Shown here: piece after piece, positions 25,494 through 33,351 of the stretch | How positions within the stretch are numbered: position 1 is the first letter of the stretch | How the letters are laid out: every line of letters starts with the position of its first letter | Made by a program: the position numbers and the translations under genes | The notes under the pieces: generated by a model | Seen by the model: the letters and a program-made list of their open reading frames with translations, nothing else | What the model was told of the DNA's origin: nothing | Database searches by the model: none | From: Mycolicibacter heraklionensis | Lineage (GTDB): Bacteria; Actinomycetota; Actinomycetes; Mycobacteriales; Mycobacteriaceae | Direction of reading: 5' to 3' | Assembly (NCBI RefSeq): GCF_019645815.1 | Contig: NZ_CP080997.1 | Span: 372,001-436,000 of the forward strand | DNA: 64,000 bases

Positions 25494-27263
25494 GTGGACA
25501 TCGTTCTGGGGGTCTCGATGGCACCGCCATCGGTACGCATGGTCCTCGTCGAGGGAGAGCGCGCCGGTGGCGTGACCGTCGACGAAGACGGATTCGAGGT
25601 GGACGCCGATGAGACGGCGTTCCCCGAGCAGGTGGTGTCGGCCATCCTGGGCACCCAGGAAAGTGCCCGCGAGAGCGGGTACCGGCTGGCCTCGACCGGG
25701 GTGACCGTCGCCGATCAGCTGCAAGCAGGCCAGCTGCGCGACGCGCTGGCCGGTCACCGGGTCGAGAACGTGATGCTGGTGTCGGCCTTCTTGGCGGCGG
25801 CCGCCCTGGCGCAGACGGTGGGCGGGTCGGTCGGCTACGAGCGGACCGCCCTGATGTTCGTCGAGCCCGACGGAGCGACCCTGGCCGTCGTCGACTCGTC
25901 GGACGGCTCGATCGGCGAGGTGCAGCGGGTGGCGCTGCCGTCCGATGACGCCGCCGCGATGGGCGCGCTGACCCGGCTGGCCGCCCAGGCCGGCCGCCTG
26001 TCGTCGCGGCCCGACGGCTTGTTCGTGGTCGGTTCCGGAGTCAACGTCGGCATGGTCAAGCCCGAGCTGGACGCGGCCAGTGCCATCCCGGTCAGCGTGC
26101 CCGAGGAGCCCGAGACCGCCCTGGCGCGGGGCGCGGCGCTGGCCAGTGCGCACGCGCCGCTGTTCGACTCCTCGACGTCGGCACTGGCGTGGGCACGCGA
26201 CCCGGGCACCGGTGTGATCGACCCGGATCTGGTCGCGCTCGGCTACTCCTATCAGGCCGACTATGACGCCACCATGGGCGAGTACGCGCTGGCCTACAGC
26301 GCGGTTCCCGACGACTCCGCCGACAGCGGCTACCTGAACCTGGTCGACGCGGACGGCTTTGACGGCACCGTCATCGAGGAAGACGACGGCTACCCGCCGA
26401 GTTCCGGTGTGGACCTGTTCGACGACAGCAAGCCCCTTCGGCGCCGCAGCCCCTTCCTGCTGGCCGGCAGCGGCCTGGCGGCGTTCTTCGTCGTCGGGGT
26501 CTCCAGCTTGGTGGTGGCGCTGGCCGTCAGCATCCGGCCCACCGCCGCAGATCACCCGCCGCCCACCGGGCACATCGTGGTGCCCACTCAGCAGGCGCCG
26601 GCCCCGGCGCCCGCCCCCGAGGCGGCGCCGCAGCCGGCCCCCGCGCCGCCGCCGGCGGCCCAGGTCCCGGTAGCCAGGCCGGCGCCGGCCGCGCCTGCTC
26701 CCGCGCCGGCACCCGCGGCCCCGGCTCCCGCCCCGGCAGCTCCCGCTCCCGCGCCGACGGCCCCGGCACCGATACCAGTGCCGGTGCCGATCCGTGTGCC
26801 GGCGCCGGTCGAAGTGCCAGCCCCGGCCGCACCGGTCCCCGCGGCTCCGGCACCCGCACCGCCAATCCAGCAACCCCAGCTGCCGCCGATCTTGCGGCCG
26901 CCTGCCCAGAATCCGTCCAACAACGGTGGTAACCCCTCGTGGCTGCCGGGCAACAACGGGGGCGGTAACAACGGCGGGAACCCGTCCTGGCTGCCGGGTA
27001 ACAACAACGGCGGCGGGAACAAGGGCGGCAACCCGTCCTGGCTGCCCGACAACGATGGCGGCGGCAAGAAGGGTGGCAACCCGTCACCATGGCTGCCCGG
27101 CGTCGGCGGCAACAACGGCGGCGGGAACCCGTGGTTCCCGGGCCTCGGCGGAGGCGGCGGGCGTGGCGGCAGTTCCTGGTTCCCGGGCCTCGGCGGCGGT
27201 GGTGGCGGCGGCCATAGCGGTGGCGGTGGCGGCGGCGGCCATGGTGGCGGCTGGCCCTTCTGA
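25494..27263 (+). CDS. DUF7159 membrane protein with Pro/Ala and Asn/Gly repeat tail (second of pair)
   Basis: 589 aa from GTG 25494 (GGAGGAGG upstream). The N-terminal domain parallels its upstream neighbour almost block for block (VDIVLGVSMAPPSVRMVLVEG, VENVMLVSAFLAAAALAQ). A longer acidic linker leads to one helix (about 320-346). The outer part has Pro/Ala repeats, then four or more GGNPSWLPG-type units (about 478-560) and a poly-Gly/His end. The tail suggests a cell-wall-spanning or surface region. The function is unknown. Confidence 0.82.
   Translation: MDIVLGVSMAPPSVRMVLVEGERAGGVTVDEDGFEVDADETAFPEQVVSAILGTQESARESGYRLASTGVTVADQLQAGQLRDALAGHRVENVMLVSAFLAAAALAQTVGGSVGYERTALMFVEPDGATLAVVDSSDGSIGEVQRVALPSDDAAAMGALTRLAAQAGRLSSRPDGLFVVGSGVNVGMVKPELDAASAIPVSVPEEPETALARGAALASAHAPLFDSSTSALAWARDPGTGVIDPDLVALGYSYQADYDATMGEYALAYSAVPDDSADSGYLNLVDADGFDGTVIEEDDGYPPSSGVDLFDDSKPLRRRSPFLLAGSGLAAFFVVGVSSLVVALAVSIRPTAADHPPPTGHIVVPTQQAPAPAPAPEAAPQPAPAPPPAAQVPVARPAPAAPAPAPAPAAPAPAPAAPAPAPTAPAPIPVPVPIRVPAPVEVPAPAAPVPAAPAPAPPIQQPQLPPILRPPAQNPSNNGGNPSWLPGNNGGGNNGGNPSWLPGNNNGGGNKGGNPSWLPDNDGGGKKGGNPSPWLPGVGGNNGGGNPWFPGLGGGGGRGGSSWFPGLGGGGGGGHSGGGGGGGHGGGWPF
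26925..27262 (+). repeat. In-frame tandem repeats encoding GGNPSWLPG-type units and a Gly-rich end
   Basis: Units of about 45-60 bp encode Asn/Gly spacers followed by NPSWLPG or NPWFPG. They are degenerate and stay in frame. The pattern fits slippage-driven expansion of a surface tail, not a CRISPR array. Confidence 0.8.
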
Positions 27264-27292
27264 GCCGGCACACAATCCACTAGCCTGACGGC

Positions 27293-28054
27293 GTGGACTA
27301 CGCCGCAGCACTGCTCGATGAGACGCGCGCGTTCGGGGAGCTGATCCGCACCGGGAATCCCGAGTTGGCGGTCCCCACCTGCCCGGAGTGGAACCTCACT
27401 CAACTGTTTCGGCACTTCGGGCGCGGAAACCGTTGGGCCGCACAGATCATCGCCGACCGTATGGACGGCCCGCTGGATCCGCGCGATGTCGTCGACGGCA
27501 AGCCGCCCGCCGAGCCGGACGCAGCCATCGAGTGGCTGCACGACGGGGCTCAGCGGGTGTTGGATGCGGTCGCGCAGAGTGGGCCGGACACGCCGGCGTG
27601 GACGTTCATGGGACCTCGTCCGGCCTCGTGGTGGGTGCGCCGCCGGTTGCACGAGGCGACCGTGCACCGCGCCGATGCCGTGCTGGCGCTCGGCGGTGAC
27701 TTCAGCCTGTCACCGGAGTTGGCCGCCGACGGGATCAGTGAGTTGCTGGACCTGATTCCCGCACTCGTAGCGCGCAACGGACAAGTGTTGCCGCTGGCCG
27801 AGGGCCACAGCGTGCACCTGCATGCCACCGACGACGGCCTCGGCTCGGCAGGGGAGTGGACCATCAGCCGTCCGGCCGGTGCCGACACGGTGAGCTGGTC
27901 ACATGAGCACGGCAAAGGCTCAGTGGCCCTGCGCGGTTCGGCCCGCGACCTGTTGCTGGCGGTGATGCGCCGCGTGCCGGTGGCCGACACCGACATCGCG
28001 GTCTTCGGCGATGCCGCGGTGTGGCAGAACTGGGTCGACCACACCGCCTTCTGA
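27293..28054 (+). CDS. Mycothiol-dependent maleylpyruvate isomerase family protein (Rv0332-like)
   Basis: 253 aa. The N-terminal DinB-like helical bundle carries the family motifs: VPTCPEWNLTQLFRHFG with a metal-ligand His and RRLHEATVHRADAV with the other ligands. The family uses a divalent metal and often mycothiol. The substrate is not predictable. TAGCCT (27281-27286) lies 7 nt before GTG 27293, so the transcript is likely leaderless. The next two genes (NTF2-like, rmlA) follow the order Rv0332-0334. Confidence 0.87.
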   Translation: MDYAAALLDETRAFGELIRTGNPELAVPTCPEWNLTQLFRHFGRGNRWAAQIIADRMDGPLDPRDVVDGKPPAEPDAAIEWLHDGAQRVLDAVAQSGPDTPAWTFMGPRPASWWVRRRLHEATVHRADAVLALGGDFSLSPELAADGISELLDLIPALVARNGQVLPLAEGHSVHLHATDDGLGSAGEWTISRPAGADTVSWSHEHGKGSVALRGSARDLLLAVMRRVPVADTDIAVFGDAAVWQNWVDHTAF

Positions 28055-28076
28055 TCGGGCGGTAGTTTTGGCGACC

Positions 28077-28439
28077 ATGAGCACATCGGAGATCGCAACG
28101 GTCCTCGCCTGGCACGACGCCCTGGCTGCCGGTGATCTGGACACCCTGGAACAGCTGTCCAGCGACGATATCGAGGTGGCTGACGCCGACGGGGCGGGGC
28201 AGGGCCATCAGGCTTTGCGGCGGTGGGCCGCGTCGGTAGCGGTGAGCGGCGGACTCGGCCGGATGTATGTGCACGACGGTGTGGTGGTGGCCGAACTGGC
28301 CCCCGCGGAACCGGGGGCAGCAGCCCAGGCGGTCGCCTTCCGGGTGGTGCACGACCGCGTCACCGCGGTATTCCGCCACGACGATCTGGACGACGCCTTG
28401 GCCGCCACGGACCTCACCGAAGCCGATCGGGTCGACTAG
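28077..28439 (+). CDS. SnoaL/NTF2-like small protein (Rv0333-like)
   Basis: 120 aa from ATG 28077. It starts TSEIATVLAWHDALAAGDLD, the usual opening helix of SnoaL-like folds, and continues with alternating strands (GRMYVHDGVVVAELAP). No catalytic residues can be assigned. TAGTTT lies 9 nt upstream. It sits between Rv0332-like and rmlA genes, 22 bp after the former. Confidence 0.8.
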   Translation: MSTSEIATVLAWHDALAAGDLDTLEQLSSDDIEVADADGAGQGHQALRRWAASVAVSGGLGRMYVHDGVVVAELAPAEPGAAAQAVAFRVVHDRVTAVFRHDDLDDALAATDLTEADRVD

Positions 28440-28469
28440 CACGCGATCGCCGCGGCTAGGCTAAGCGGC

Positions 28470-29336
28470 ATGCGCGGGATCATCCTGGCCGGTGGCTCCG
28501 GTACCCGCCTGCATCCGATCACCATGGGCGTCAGCAAACAGCTGCTGCCGGTCTACGACAAGCCGCTGGTCTACTACCCGCTGTGCACCCTGATGCTGGC
28601 GGGCATCCGGGACATCCAGGTGATCACCACCGGCCACGACGCGCCCGCCTTCCAGCGACTGCTGGGGGACGGCGGCGCATTCGGGGTCGACATCAGCTAC
28701 GCCATCCAGGAGCAGCCCGACGGACTGGCACGGGCGTTCGTGATCGGCGCCGACCACATCGGCACCGACTCTGTCGCCCTGGTGCTGGGAGACAACATCT
28801 TCTACGGCGCCGGTTTGGGAACCAGTCTGCGCCGTCACCAGTCCCTTTCCGGCGCGGTCATTTTCGCGTACTGGATGGCGGACCCGTCGGCCTACGGTGT
28901 AGTCGAGTTCGACGTGAACGGGTCAGCGGTGTCGGTGGTGGAGAAGCCGACCGCGCCCACCTCCCACTACGCGGTACCCGGGCTGTATTTCTACGACAAT
29001 GACGTCGTCGAGATCGCCAGGGGCTTAAAGCCTTCCGCGCGCGGCGAGTACGAGATCACCGACATCAACCAGACCTACCTCGACCAGGGCCGGCTGACGG
29101 TCGAGACGCTGGCCCGCGGCACCGCGTGGCTGGACACCGGGACCTTCGACTCGCTGCTGGACGCCGGCGATTACGTCCGCACCGTCGAGCGCCGTCAGGG
29201 CCTCAAGATCGGCGTGCCCGAAGAGGTGGCCTGGCGGATGGGGTTCATCGACGACGACGCACTCGCCGCTCGTGCCGCGGCGCTATGCAAGTCCGGCTAC
29301 GGCGACTACCTGATGGGGTTGTTGGATCGTCGGTGA
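28470..29336 (+). CDS. rmlA: Glucose-1-phosphate thymidylyltransferase
   Basis: 288 aa, the standard RmlA length. The nucleotide-binding start [18 protein letters not shown], the [10 protein letters not shown] segment and [20 protein letters not shown] segment (in parts) are diagnostic. It makes dTDP-glucose, the first step to dTDP-rhamnose, used for the rhamnose linker between peptidoglycan and arabinogalactan, hence essential in mycobacteria. TAGGCT (28457-28462) lies 8 nt before the ATG, pointing to leaderless translation. Confidence 0.95.
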   Translation: MRGIILAGGSGTRLHPITMGVSKQLLPVYDKPLVYYPLCTLMLAGIRDIQVITTGHDAPAFQRLLGDGGAFGVDISYAIQEQPDGLARAFVIGADHIGTDSVALVLGDNIFYGAGLGTSLRRHQSLSGAVIFAYWMADPSAYGVVEFDVNGSAVSVVEKPTAPTSHYAVPGLYFYDNDVVEIARGLKPSARGEYEITDINQTYLDQGRLTVETLARGTAWLDTGTFDSLLDAGDYVRTVERRQGLKIGVPEEVAWRMGFIDDDALAARAAALCKSGYGDYLMGLLDRR

Positions 29337-29343
29337 CGGGTGC

Positions 29344-29979
29344 TCACACCCGAACCGCGTCGGTCGCCCGTCGCAGCGACAGCTCGGCGTTTTCCCGGCT
29401 GTCGCCCATCCCCACGAACATGTCGACCGTCATCGGGCCGAGGATGTGGGTCAGGGCGCGGCCGTCCTGCTCGAAGGTGCCGACCAGTTCCAGGAGCACC
29501 ACACCGTGGATCATGCTCCAGATTCGCCCGGCCAATTCGACGGTGTCGTCCTCGCGGATCCGGCCGGTGGCGATGATCCGCTCGACGGCGGCGACGAGTT
29601 GGTCGAAGGTCGCCGTCGCCACCGGCGTCTCGGGTACGTGGAATTTCTGCGGCGCGGCGAGCCCGAACATCAGCCGATAGCGCTGCGGGCTGGCCAACGC
29701 GAACTCCCGGTAGGCGTAGCCCATGGAGAAGAAGTCGGCCATCGGATCGTCGGTCCTGGGTGCGGATGCCAGCGCGGCGCCGAAACGCTCGAACGCTGCC
29801 GAAACGATCGCCTCCAGCAGCCCGTTCATCCCGCCGAAGTGGGTGTAGACGGCCATGGTGGAGGCGCCTATCTCGGCGGCGACTTTCCGAGCCTGCAATG
29901 CCTCGGGGCCTTCGCTGTCCAGTAGTCGGGTACCGGCCTCGATCAGCCGATCACGCGGATTCGAACTCACCCTTGCCAT
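29344..29979 (-). CDS. TetR family regulator facing a carotenoid oxygenase gene
   Basis: 211 aa; helix-turn-helix in RDRLIEAGTRLLDSEG to GASTMAVYTHFGGMNGLL, followed by a TetR C-terminal domain (WHG-like: VGTFEQDGRALTHILGP region). The ATG at 29979 is 7 bp from the first of two palindromes that separate it from the divergent carotenoid oxygenase gene. It is therefore expected to repress both. It converges with rmlA (7-bp gap). Confidence 0.9.
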   Translation of the reverse strand: MARVSSNPRDRLIEAGTRLLDSEGPEALQARKVAAEIGASTMAVYTHFGGMNGLLEAIVSAAFERFGAALASAPRTDDPMADFFSMGYAYREFALASPQRYRLMFGLAAPQKFHVPETPVATATFDQLVAAVERIIATGRIREDDTVELAGRIWSMIHGVVLLELVGTFEQDGRALTHILGPMTVDMFVGMGDSRENAELSLRRATDAVRV

Positions 29980-29985
29980 GATGTC

Positions 29986-30023
29986 ATAACAGTGTTATAC
30001 ATGTCCATAACGTTGTTATGGAC
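29986..30023. promoter_or_regulatory. Two adjacent TetR operators, ATAAC-N3-GTTAT type
   Basis: Site 1: ATAAC-AGT-GTTAT (29986-29998). Site 2: GTCCATAAC-GTT-GTTATGGAC (30003-30023), a perfect 9-bp inverted repeat. Both share the ATAAC/GTTAT core, with centres 21 bp apart, close to two helical turns, suited to cooperative binding of two dimers. Site 2 ends 1 bp before the GGAGG of the oxygenase gene. Confidence 0.75.
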
Positions 30024-30035
30024 AGGAGGCGTCCG

Positions 30036-31481
30036 ATGACCAACCCCTACCTTCAGGGCGGATTCGCGCCGATCGCACAGGAGTACACCCTCACCGAGCT
30101 GACGGTGACCGGGACCATCCCGGACTACCTGGACGGGCGCTACCTGCGTAACGGGCCCAACCCGGTCGGCGAAATCGATCCCGCGTTCTATCACTGGTTC
30201 ATCGGTGACGGCATGGTCCACGGACTGCGCCTGCGCGACGGCAAGGCCGAGTGGTACCGCAACCGCTACGTACGCGGCCCGCAGACCGCCGCCGCGCTCG
30301 GCGAGACGCCGCCACCCGGTCGGCGTACCGGGCCGTCCGGGATCGGCGCCAACACCAACGTGATCGGCCACGCCGGGCGCACCCTCGCGCTGATCGAGGG
30401 CGGCATCTCCTGCTACGAGCTGACCGACGAGCTGGACACCGTCGGCACCTGCGACTTCGACGGCACGTTGTCGGGCGGATACACCGCGCACCCCAAACGT
30501 GACCCCAATACCGGTGAGCTGCATGCCGTTTCGTACGCGTTCAACCGCGGCAACAGCGTTCAGTACTCGGTGATCGGCACCGACGGCCGGGCACGGCGCA
30601 CCGTGGATATCGAAGTCACCGGTTCGCCGATGATGCACGACTTCTCGCTCACCGAGAACCATGTCGTTTTCTATGACCTGCCGGTCACGTTCGACACCCG
30701 CCAAGTGGCACAGGGTGCGGCGCCGCCCGGCCTGCGGCTACCGGTACGGCTGATCATGTCGGCGCTGATCGGACGGGTGCGCATCCCGGACCCGATTATG
30801 GCCCGGCTGCCGATGCCCAAGAGCAGCGTGCGCACCATGCCGTATCGGTGGAACCCGAAATACCCTGCGCGGGTGGGTGTCATGCCGCGTGACGGAGGAA
30901 ACGGCGACGTCCGGTGGTTCGAGGTAGAGCCCTGCTACGTCTTCCATCCGATGAATGCCTACGACGAGGGTGACACCGTCGTGCTCGACGTGGTCCGGCA
31001 TCCGAAGATGTTCGACACCGAGATGCGTGGCCCCGCCGAGGGGCTGCCCACGCTGGAACGGTGGACCGTCGACCTGGCCGACGGCAAGGTTCGCGAATCT
31101 CGGGTGGACGACCGTGGCCAGGAGTTTCCCCGCGTCGACGAACGACTGGTCGGCAAGCGGCACCGGTTCGGCTATTCGGTGAGTATCGGCAACGGTGTGG
31201 TGCCGGACGCGACCCTGCTCAAGCACGACCTTGTCGGCGGGTCGACAGCGACACGGTCTTTCGGTGATGGAAAACAGTTGGGTGAGTTCGTCTTCCATCC
31301 GACCACGGCGGACGCGGCCGAAGACGACGGCGTGTTGATGGGCTTCGTCTATGACAGCACGACCGACACCAGCGAGCTGGCGATCCTGGACGCGGCCACG
31401 TTGGAAGACCTCGCGGCCATCCACCTGCCGCACCGTGTTCCCGCCGGATTTCACGGCAACTGGGTGCCGACCGGGCAATAG
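30036..31481 (+). CDS. Carotenoid cleavage oxygenase (RPE65 family)
   Basis: 481 aa from ATG 30036 with GGAGG 6 nt before it. The four iron-ligand His regions of the family are recognisable: GGYTAHPKRD, SPMMHDFSLTENH, CYVFHPMNAYDE and the C-terminal GFHGNW. The start GRYLRNGPNP is also characteristic. These enzymes split carotenoids or stilbenes with oxygen and non-haem iron in the cytosol. M. tuberculosis has a related enzyme (Rv0654). The paired TetR and operator suggest induction by a substrate or fatty ligand. Confidence 0.92.
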   Translation: MTNPYLQGGFAPIAQEYTLTELTVTGTIPDYLDGRYLRNGPNPVGEIDPAFYHWFIGDGMVHGLRLRDGKAEWYRNRYVRGPQTAAALGETPPPGRRTGPSGIGANTNVIGHAGRTLALIEGGISCYELTDELDTVGTCDFDGTLSGGYTAHPKRDPNTGELHAVSYAFNRGNSVQYSVIGTDGRARRTVDIEVTGSPMMHDFSLTENHVVFYDLPVTFDTRQVAQGAAPPGLRLPVRLIMSALIGRVRIPDPIMARLPMPKSSVRTMPYRWNPKYPARVGVMPRDGGNGDVRWFEVEPCYVFHPMNAYDEGDTVVLDVVRHPKMFDTEMRGPAEGLPTLERWTVDLADGKVRESRVDDRGQEFPRVDERLVGKRHRFGYSVSIGNGVVPDATLLKHDLVGGSTATRSFGDGKQLGEFVFHPTTADAAEDDGVLMGFVYDSTTDTSELAILDAATLEDLAAIHLPHRVPAGFHGNWVPTGQ

Positions 31482-31490
31482 GGGTGCGAC

Positions 31491-31940
31491 ATGACCACGG
31501 ATTCTGCTGTACGAGTGGGTGATCCGGAGCGAGAGCGTACCGCCGACCAGCTCGGGCAGGCGTTCAGTCAGGGCTACCTGTCGATGGAGGAGTACGAGAC
31601 CCGACTGGGCCGGGCATTTGCGGCGCAGACCGCCGGAGCGCTCCGTGAGCTGGCCGCCGATCTGCCTGTCGCGCAGATCAGCCGGCGAGACCCGCGTCGT
31701 CGTGCGCAGCGCAGCGCTGCCGCCCGGCGCGGCGTGCGGATTCACCTGGGCGCTTATCTGGCGGTGTCGGCGCTGATGGTCGGGATCTGGCTGGTGACCG
31801 CGGTGTCCGTGGGGCAGTGGTATTTCTGGCCGGTCTGGCCCATCCTCGGCTGGGGCATCGGCATTGTCGCGCACGCGATCCCGGTGGGGGCGTGTGCGAG
31901 CCGTCGAGTGGGAATATGGCGACGCGACACGCCGCTGTGA
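31491..31940 (+). CDS. DUF1707 protein with 2TM C-terminal domain
   Basis: 149 aa. The N-terminal DUF1707 (VGDPERERTADQLGQAFSQG and LSMEEYETRLGRAFAA) is followed by a basic linker (RRDPRRRAQRSAAARRG) and two membrane helices typical of the 2TM domain. DUF1707 proteins are often linked to membrane or envelope stress proteins in actinobacteria; the biochemical role is unknown. It lies 9 bp after the carotenoid oxygenase gene and so probably shares its transcript. Confidence 0.85.
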   Translation: MTTDSAVRVGDPERERTADQLGQAFSQGYLSMEEYETRLGRAFAAQTAGALRELAADLPVAQISRRDPRRRAQRSAAARRGVRIHLGAYLAVSALMVGIWLVTAVSVGQWYFWPVWPILGWGIGIVAHAIPVGACASRRVGIWRRDTPL

Positions 31941-31982
31941 CGTCGTGAGATTCCCTGTGGACGGGGAAGGCTCGCCGAAGGA

Positions 31983-33260
31983 CTAGGGCCGGTAGCTGAC
32001 CAGGAAGTTGCCCAGGCGCTCGATGGCGCTGGACAGGTCGCGGGCCCACGGCAGGGTCACGATGCGCAGGTGGTCCGGCGCCGGCCAGTTGAACCCGGTG
32101 CCCTGGGTGACCAGGATCTTCTCCTGCAGCAACAGGTCCAGCACCAGTTGCTCGTCGTTGTCGATCGGGTAGACCTCGGGGTCTAGCCGGGGGAACGCGT
32201 AGAGCGCGCCTCGGGGCTTCACGCAGGAGACGCCCGGAATCTCGTTGAGCTTGCTCCAGGCGACGTCACGTTGTTCGAGCAGCCGCCCACCCGGCAGCAC
32301 CAGGTCATCGATGCTCTGGTGGCCGCCCAACGCCACCTGAATGGCATGCTGGGCAGGCACATTCGGGCACAGCCGCATGTTGGCCAGCAGGTTGATGCCC
32401 TCCAGGAAGCTGGTCGCGTGTTCCTTGGGGCCGGTGATCGCCAGCCAACCGGAGCGGTAGCCGGCCACCCGGTAGGCCTTCGACAGACCATTGAAGGTCA
32501 AACACAACAGATCCGGCGCCAGGGTGGCCAGGCTGGTGTGCTCGGCGTCGTCATAGAGGATCTTGTCGTAGATCTCGTCGGCGAGCAGCAACAGCTGGTG
32601 CTTGCGGGCCAATTCGGCGATCTGGCTGAGCACCTCGCGGCTGTAGACCGCCCCGGTCGGGTTGTTCGGGTTGATCACCACCAGCGCCTTGGTGCGTTCG
32701 GTGATCTTCGACTCCATGTCGGCGATGTCCGGCTGCCAGTCCTGGGTTTCGTCGCACAGATAGTGCACCGGAGTGCCACCGGCCAACGACGTCGACGCCG
32801 TCCACAGCGGGTAGTCCGGGGCCGGGATCAAGACCTGGTCGCCGTTGTCCAACAGTGCCTGCAACACCAGCGAGATCAGCTCGGATACGCCGTTACCGAG
32901 GTAGACGTCGTCGACGTCGAAGCGGGGGAAGCCCTCGACCAGCTCGTAGCGGGTGACCACCGCGCGGCGCGCCGGCAGGATGCCCTGGGAGTCCGAGTAG
33001 CCCTGCGCGTACGGCAGCGCCTGGATCATGTCCCGCATGATCACGTCGGGCGCGTCGAACCCGAACGGCGCCGGGTTGCCGATGTTGAGCTTGAGGATCC
33101 GGTGCCCCTCGGCCTCCATCCGGGCCGCCTGGGCGTGGATCGGACCGCGGATCTCGTACAGGACGTCCTGCAGCTTGGTCGATTGCGCGAACGTACGCTG
33201 CCGTGGCTGACTGCCGGTGGCAGGCCAGGGCATCTGATGCGGCAACGGATGAGCGGTCAC
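31983..33260 (-). CDS. aspC: PLP-dependent aminotransferase AspC (alanine aminotransferase-like, Rv0337c homologue)
   Basis: 425 aa from GTG 33260; TTG 33287 is an alternative and neither has a strong ribosome site. The class-I aminotransferase fold is clear: NIGNPAPFGF near the start, LGNGVSELI, INPNNPTGA, ADEIYD, and the PLP lysine in NGLSKAYRVAGYRSGW. The M. tuberculosis protein (about 429 aa) is nearly the same in the recalled blocks. It transfers amino groups between alanine or other amino acids and 2-oxo acids. It lies downstream of etfD with a terminator between. Confidence 0.92.
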   Translation of the reverse strand: MTAHPLPHQMPWPATGSQPRQRTFAQSTKLQDVLYEIRGPIHAQAARMEAEGHRILKLNIGNPAPFGFDAPDVIMRDMIQALPYAQGYSDSQGILPARRAVVTRYELVEGFPRFDVDDVYLGNGVSELISLVLQALLDNGDQVLIPAPDYPLWTASTSLAGGTPVHYLCDETQDWQPDIADMESKITERTKALVVINPNNPTGAVYSREVLSQIAELARKHQLLLLADEIYDKILYDDAEHTSLATLAPDLLCLTFNGLSKAYRVAGYRSGWLAITGPKEHATSFLEGINLLANMRLCPNVPAQHAIQVALGGHQSIDDLVLPGGRLLEQRDVAWSKLNEIPGVSCVKPRGALYAFPRLDPEVYPIDNDEQLVLDLLLQEKILVTQGTGFNWPAPDHLRIVTLPWARDLSSAIERLGNFLVSYRP

Positions 33261-33309
33261 GTCGACAATGGTCCCATAGCTGTCCAATCAAAATTTGCCC
33301 GAGAAACAA

Positions 33310-33343
33310 GTTGGGGCCGTATATGCACCTATACGGCCCCAAC
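33310..33343 (-). terminator. Strong hairpin terminator after etfD
   Basis: A perfect 14-bp stem (33310-33323 with 33330-33343; GTTGGGGCCGTATA and its complement) with loop TGCACC lies 9 bp past the etfD stop. On the minus strand it is followed by TTGTTTCT. It would end etfD transcription before aspC, which must then have its own promoter in 33261-33309. Confidence 0.85.
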
Positions 33344-33351
33344 CTGTTATC

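Noticed and set aside
26925..27262. Possible CRISPR-like or satellite repeat
   Set aside because: Repeat units are in frame inside a DUF7159 gene, of irregular length and without unique spacers.
28077..28439. Treating the NTF2-like gene as starting at 28011
   Set aside because: That start lies inside the preceding gene; ATG 28077 gives the expected length.
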